Shown piece by piece: positions 62,301 to 64,000 of a stretch of 64,000 nt of DNA. This DNA is from Verrucomicrobiota bacterium (GTDB taxonomy: Bacteria; Verrucomicrobiota; Verrucomicrobiia; Limisphaerales; Fontisphaeraceae): the NCBI GenBank assembly GCA_037139415.1, contig JBAXGN010000001.1, positions 1-64,000 on the forward strand. Direction: 5' to 3'. The translations under genes were made by a program, and so were the position numbers. Under the pieces are notes generated by a model. That model was not told the origin of the DNA and searched no databases. It saw only the letters and a list, made by a program, of their open reading frames with translations. Numbering within the stretch: position 1 is the stretch's first letter; each line of letters opens with the position of its first letter.

Positions 62301-64000
62301 CCGCGGGATCACGCATGCTCGTAAGCAGGTTGCCCGCTCCATAGCCAAGTTGCACCGTCGCTCCCGCACGATCGGTCAGGGCGGTAACACTCCCGGAGGC
62401 ATCGTAGCGGAACGTGCTATTTTGACCCGCTTTGTCAATCGCACTAAGACGCCAGCCATTGGTATTGTACGTAAAACTCGCGGTTTGTGCCCCAGTATCC
62501 TGCAGATTTAAAATATTGAACCACTCATCGTAGGCATGGCTGCTGGTTTCCCCAGATGGCGCGGTGATGTTCGCCCGCAGGAAGCAGGTGGGATCATTGG
62601 TCACATATTGGAACCGGGTGACCTGGTTTTCCGCGTTGGCTTGGGAGATAACCCGGCCCTGATCATCATACGTGTTGGCCACTACCACATTCCCCCGGCC
62701 ATCCGTTTCGGTCAGCAGCCGATGCTGCGAATCATACGTGAAACGGTTGGTGATCCCGCGCAAGTTGACCAGTGCCGTCAGGTTGCTGGCGGCGTCATAC
62801 TGGAAGTAGAGGGCACGATTGATCGGCGGCCCCAAAGTCACGGCGCGCAGCAAACCATTGGTGTAATACGTAAAGTCAAGGATTCGCCCTGTCGGCCCTC
62901 TGACCTTGGCCACCGGGGAGGTCCTGTCATTCCCGGTAAATCCGATCATCACCGTGTTGCTGCTCCCATCCATGATCCCGTTTAGTTGGCCATAATGGTT
63001 AAAAAAATACCGCATCCCTTCTGGCGTAATGGCCGCGTAGCCAGAATGATAAAAAAATACGTTGGTCAAAACCCATGGGTTGGCAATGACGTAATCGTTC
63101 GTCAGCAGGGTGATGTCATTGGTCCAGACCAGGTTCACTTCGGTATGGCAGTCGAACGGGAAAAAGGCGCCCTGGGCGTTCTCGGCAAAAGAATCCCGAT
63201 GGCCATCCGCCCAGCGGAGGCGAGCCGCCCCCCCATCCAGCAACTGCAACGCGATCATGAAGTTGTGTCGCCAACCATATCCCAGCGGCCCGGCATTGGT
63301 GTCGCGGGAATTGTAGGCCAATTCAAAAGCGAACGGTCGCCCAGGGCCGGGCAGACTAAACAGCGACTTGGTGGCCAAAAAATTCCCCAGCCCGGGATGC
63401 ACCGGGTCATTGACGTTGGGCACATCTTTGAGTCCCAAATGGTTGTCGGCATCCCGAGTTTGTATCACCTGAGTCTGCATGGAGGGGGTCTGCATGCTGT
63501 TGCTTCCCCCCCAGGTGGCGGACAACTGGCTGGTTAACAGGGTTCCCACCGGAGTGTCATACCGGCAGCGGAAGTTGAACAACGCCCGCCTGGGTTTGCA
63601 CTGGTTCAGATAGGGTAGGCTCCAAATGACGTTGGTCCCATCGTTGGCGATGATGCTTCTGCCGACCAAGTCTTCCATGTAACGGTAGGGTGGAAACTGT
63701 TCTGCTTGCTCCCCGGCGGACACAAACTCCGCATGGTCAGGGAAGGGCAGACGATACGCCACGTTAGTCAAGGCATCATCGGAACTGGCATCCACCGTGT
63801 ACGTCACAATTTCGCCCAGGGCCACAGTGGTGCGACTCACGCTGGCAGTACACATCAACCGATTGCTGATTGGTGGCACCAGTGCGATTGTGGCTTGTCC
63901 ACACTGGCCGGGCGGGATGCCGATACCCCCAGCCACATTGGTTCTCGGTGTCGCCGCTTCTGGATAGGCAAACGGCGAATTCGTGAATAAATTTGCGCCA
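59383..64000 (-). CDS. large RHS/YD-repeat protein, N-terminus beyond the window edge
   Basis: The frame is open to position 64000, so the start is outside; at least 1538 residues are inside. An N-terminal part (SRTTVALGEIVTYTVDASSD) is followed by the RHS opening LFSLPGPGRPFAFELAYNSR and DTNAGPLGYGWRHNF, then some 30 YD repeats (YDAxGxxxxxTxxxG), and the RHS-associated core (YEPYGRLRAASGTLSNEFQY, MKARYYDPELGSFLTEDPAG, NLYAYAAGDPANLIDPSGL). Such repeats build a hollow shell around a C-terminal payload. The tip of about 170 residues after DPSGL contains TGCVDASWKRQ, GFHTMNI and QMDFLVDNYTG, in the order Cys-His-Asp expected of a papain- or transglutaminase-like fold. No immunity gene is recognised next to it. 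Confidence 0.9.
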   Translation of the reverse strand, partial: GANLFTNSPFAYPEAATPRTNVAGGIGIPPGQCGQATIALVPPISNRLMCTASVSRTTVALGEIVTYTVDASSDDALTNVAYRLPFPDHAEFVSAGEQAEQFPPYRYMEDLVGRSIIANDGTNVIWSLPYLNQCKPRRALFNFRCRYDTPVGTLLTSQLSATWGGSNSMQTPSMQTQVIQTRDADNHLGLKDVPNVNDPVHPGLGNFLATKSLFSLPGPGRPFAFELAYNSRDTNAGPLGYGWRHNFMIALQLLDGGAARLRWADGHRDSFAENAQGAFFPFDCHTEVNLVWTNDITLLTNDYVIANPWVLTNVFFYHSGYAAITPEGMRYFFNHYGQLNGIMDGSSNTVMIGFTGNDRTSPVAKVRGPTGRILDFTYYTNGLLRAVTLGPPINRALYFQYDAASNLTALVNLRGITNRFTYDSQHRLLTETDGRGNVVVANTYDDQGRVISQANAENQVTRFQYVTNDPTCFLRANITAPSGETSSHAYDEWFNILNLQDTGAQTASFTYNTNGWRLSAIDKAGQNSTFRYDASGSVTALTDRAGATVQLGYGAGNLLTSMRDPAGSVTTLGYDGAGNLATVIDPAGGQQHVTVNRAGQPVAVQGARGDTWRMDYDANGFMTGLTDPSNLTVTCTYDAMGHLASRSLPGHPETVSQTTWDAHGNALSTTDYLGQVTEMTYDENDNLLSERFVPTGATTTYAYNRLNQVTNITDALGGRSAFFYDLAGRLVRTVNPDGEEVRTTYDSRSKVIAETDALGQTTRYGYDANGLRVSMTNHLGQVWRYRKDAEGRLTGLQDPYGFWQTRQYDPAGRVTADSDELGRTTRYAYDVMGRVTNAIAPDGAATTYEYDANSNVRKQTDPLGHSWIVAYDGMDRPSQRTDPTWAVERFQYNEQGWLASQTLRDGRIRRYDYDANGRLVNRTLPDGTVIARTYDAAGNLIQLRQGSLTNTMTYDLLGRRTSFTDASGWPLTYGYTAGGRLAAVTYPGNRTVTYAYDTVGRLTRVQDWDGRQIRYAYDQLNRVSAVTMPNGTAQRYAYDLNNRIISLRHERSDGMLLAGYGYSYNPAGQMIQRTRNLSGITNAVATQSRRFTYDAMNRLLTMVRGQVTNVFAYDLRGNLSSKTANGVLTRYTYDDLDRLRTTSNGTVQVTYAYDGRGVRVGKTVNGIATGYLNDGTRTYGKLDHNGRLATYYVYAGSLAYSLSASGDLLVYHGDQQGHVEGVTDNRQTLVQAYAYEPYGRLRAASGTLSNEFQYVGLHGVVADENGLYYMKARYYDPELGSFLTEDPAGLAAGMNLYAYAAGDPANLIDPSGLSPGGGLGTASTVESVTLQFASNLSGEQGTKWKKATAMGDTMPVPDGLQNSPLEVINALKQIKHDLLRNSETRILHTLTTSKGDFMQRLGTGCVDASWKRQAILQNMLKNYSAYGTWKVQEAKLLSGFHTMNIITYTPTWAPTVQMDFLVDNYTGYIPTISAVIRTDIQTQTWTGNPGRLVIPVALPAGVPNPGVLDTVAPLWDCGPLILVEDTGKYPTDLPKRKK

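Noticed and set aside
61174-62511. Plus-strand frame of 445 codons inside the RHS gene
   Set aside because: The periodic composition comes from the YD repeats on the other strand; no domain and no start signal.
59383-64000. CRISPR or tandem DNA repeat array
   Set aside because: The repetitive look is due to degenerate protein-level YD repeats; no identical repeats with spacers are present.

Overview
The window looks like a chromosomal segment of a free-living member of the Verrucomicrobiota, probably near the Pedosphaera/Limisphaerales group. This is inferred from gene content, not from a marker gene. The hints are secreted glycan-active enzymes (GH38, GH99-like, DUF4380, two AXE1-like esterases, ThuA), YD-repeat/Ig-like/LRR surface proteins ending in the style of this phylum, a HEAT protein with a YQGKSLSEWV start, and an archaeal-type phosphoglycerate mutase. 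No rRNA, CRISPR array, prophage or intact insertion sequence is visible.

Layout. 1-1.6 kb: a HEAT protein and two broken genes fused head to tail (choice-anchor protein, methyltransferase). 1.8-9 kb: a membrane-tethered double-FHA protein, an esterase and a GH38 alpha-mannosidase. 9-16 kb, all minus strand: tilS-ftsH, a second esterase, then a very short kinase-like gene with a PP2C phosphatase. 16-19 kb: a eukaryote-like (type II) glutamine synthetase behind a good sigma-54 promoter, then apgM. 19-25 kb, minus: a ketoacyl synthase, a DUF4380 protein, a nucleotide-sugar dehydrogenase lacking its catalytic residues, an epimerase and a decayed RHS gene. 25-31.8 kb: EF-hand protein, tRNA-His, NarL-type regulator, GH99-like enzyme, a MITE-like repeat, a DUF2339-like membrane protein, ThuA and a CoA-binding protein.

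31.97-33.65 kb is the most interesting place. Just upstream of the RNA ligase gene rtcB lies a non-coding element of about 104 nt. It folds as a circularly permuted tRNA: T arm, an acceptor stem closed by a 7-nt loop, then D arm. A long irregular stem carrying GTCGAAAG replaces the anticodon arm. This is the architecture of bacterial YrlA-type Y RNAs, the tRNA-mimicking partners of the Ro60 protein. No Ro60 (TROVE) gene is in the window. The mimic resembles tRNA-Ala and even keeps a G3-U70 pair, and its acceptor loop is complementary to the rtcB leader.

33.6-46 kb: recN, a large LRR/Ig protein, a purine permease, an unusual STN-subtilase, sucCD with a clean terminator, a 49-residue membrane protein and a second NarL-type regulator. 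46.5-56.4 kb: a signalling operon with an 11-PAS hybrid histidine kinase and two response-regulator/kinase proteins, one of which has a degenerate ATP site. 57-64 kb: a frameshifted YD/LRR_5/Ig protein and a large RHS protein, cut by the right edge, whose C-terminal tip has a Cys-His-Asp pattern.

The likely working units are envelope glycan degradation, nitrogen assimilation under sigma-54, protein phosphorylation (FHA, kinase-like, PP2C, histidine kinases) and RNA repair (Y-RNA-like element plus RtcB).
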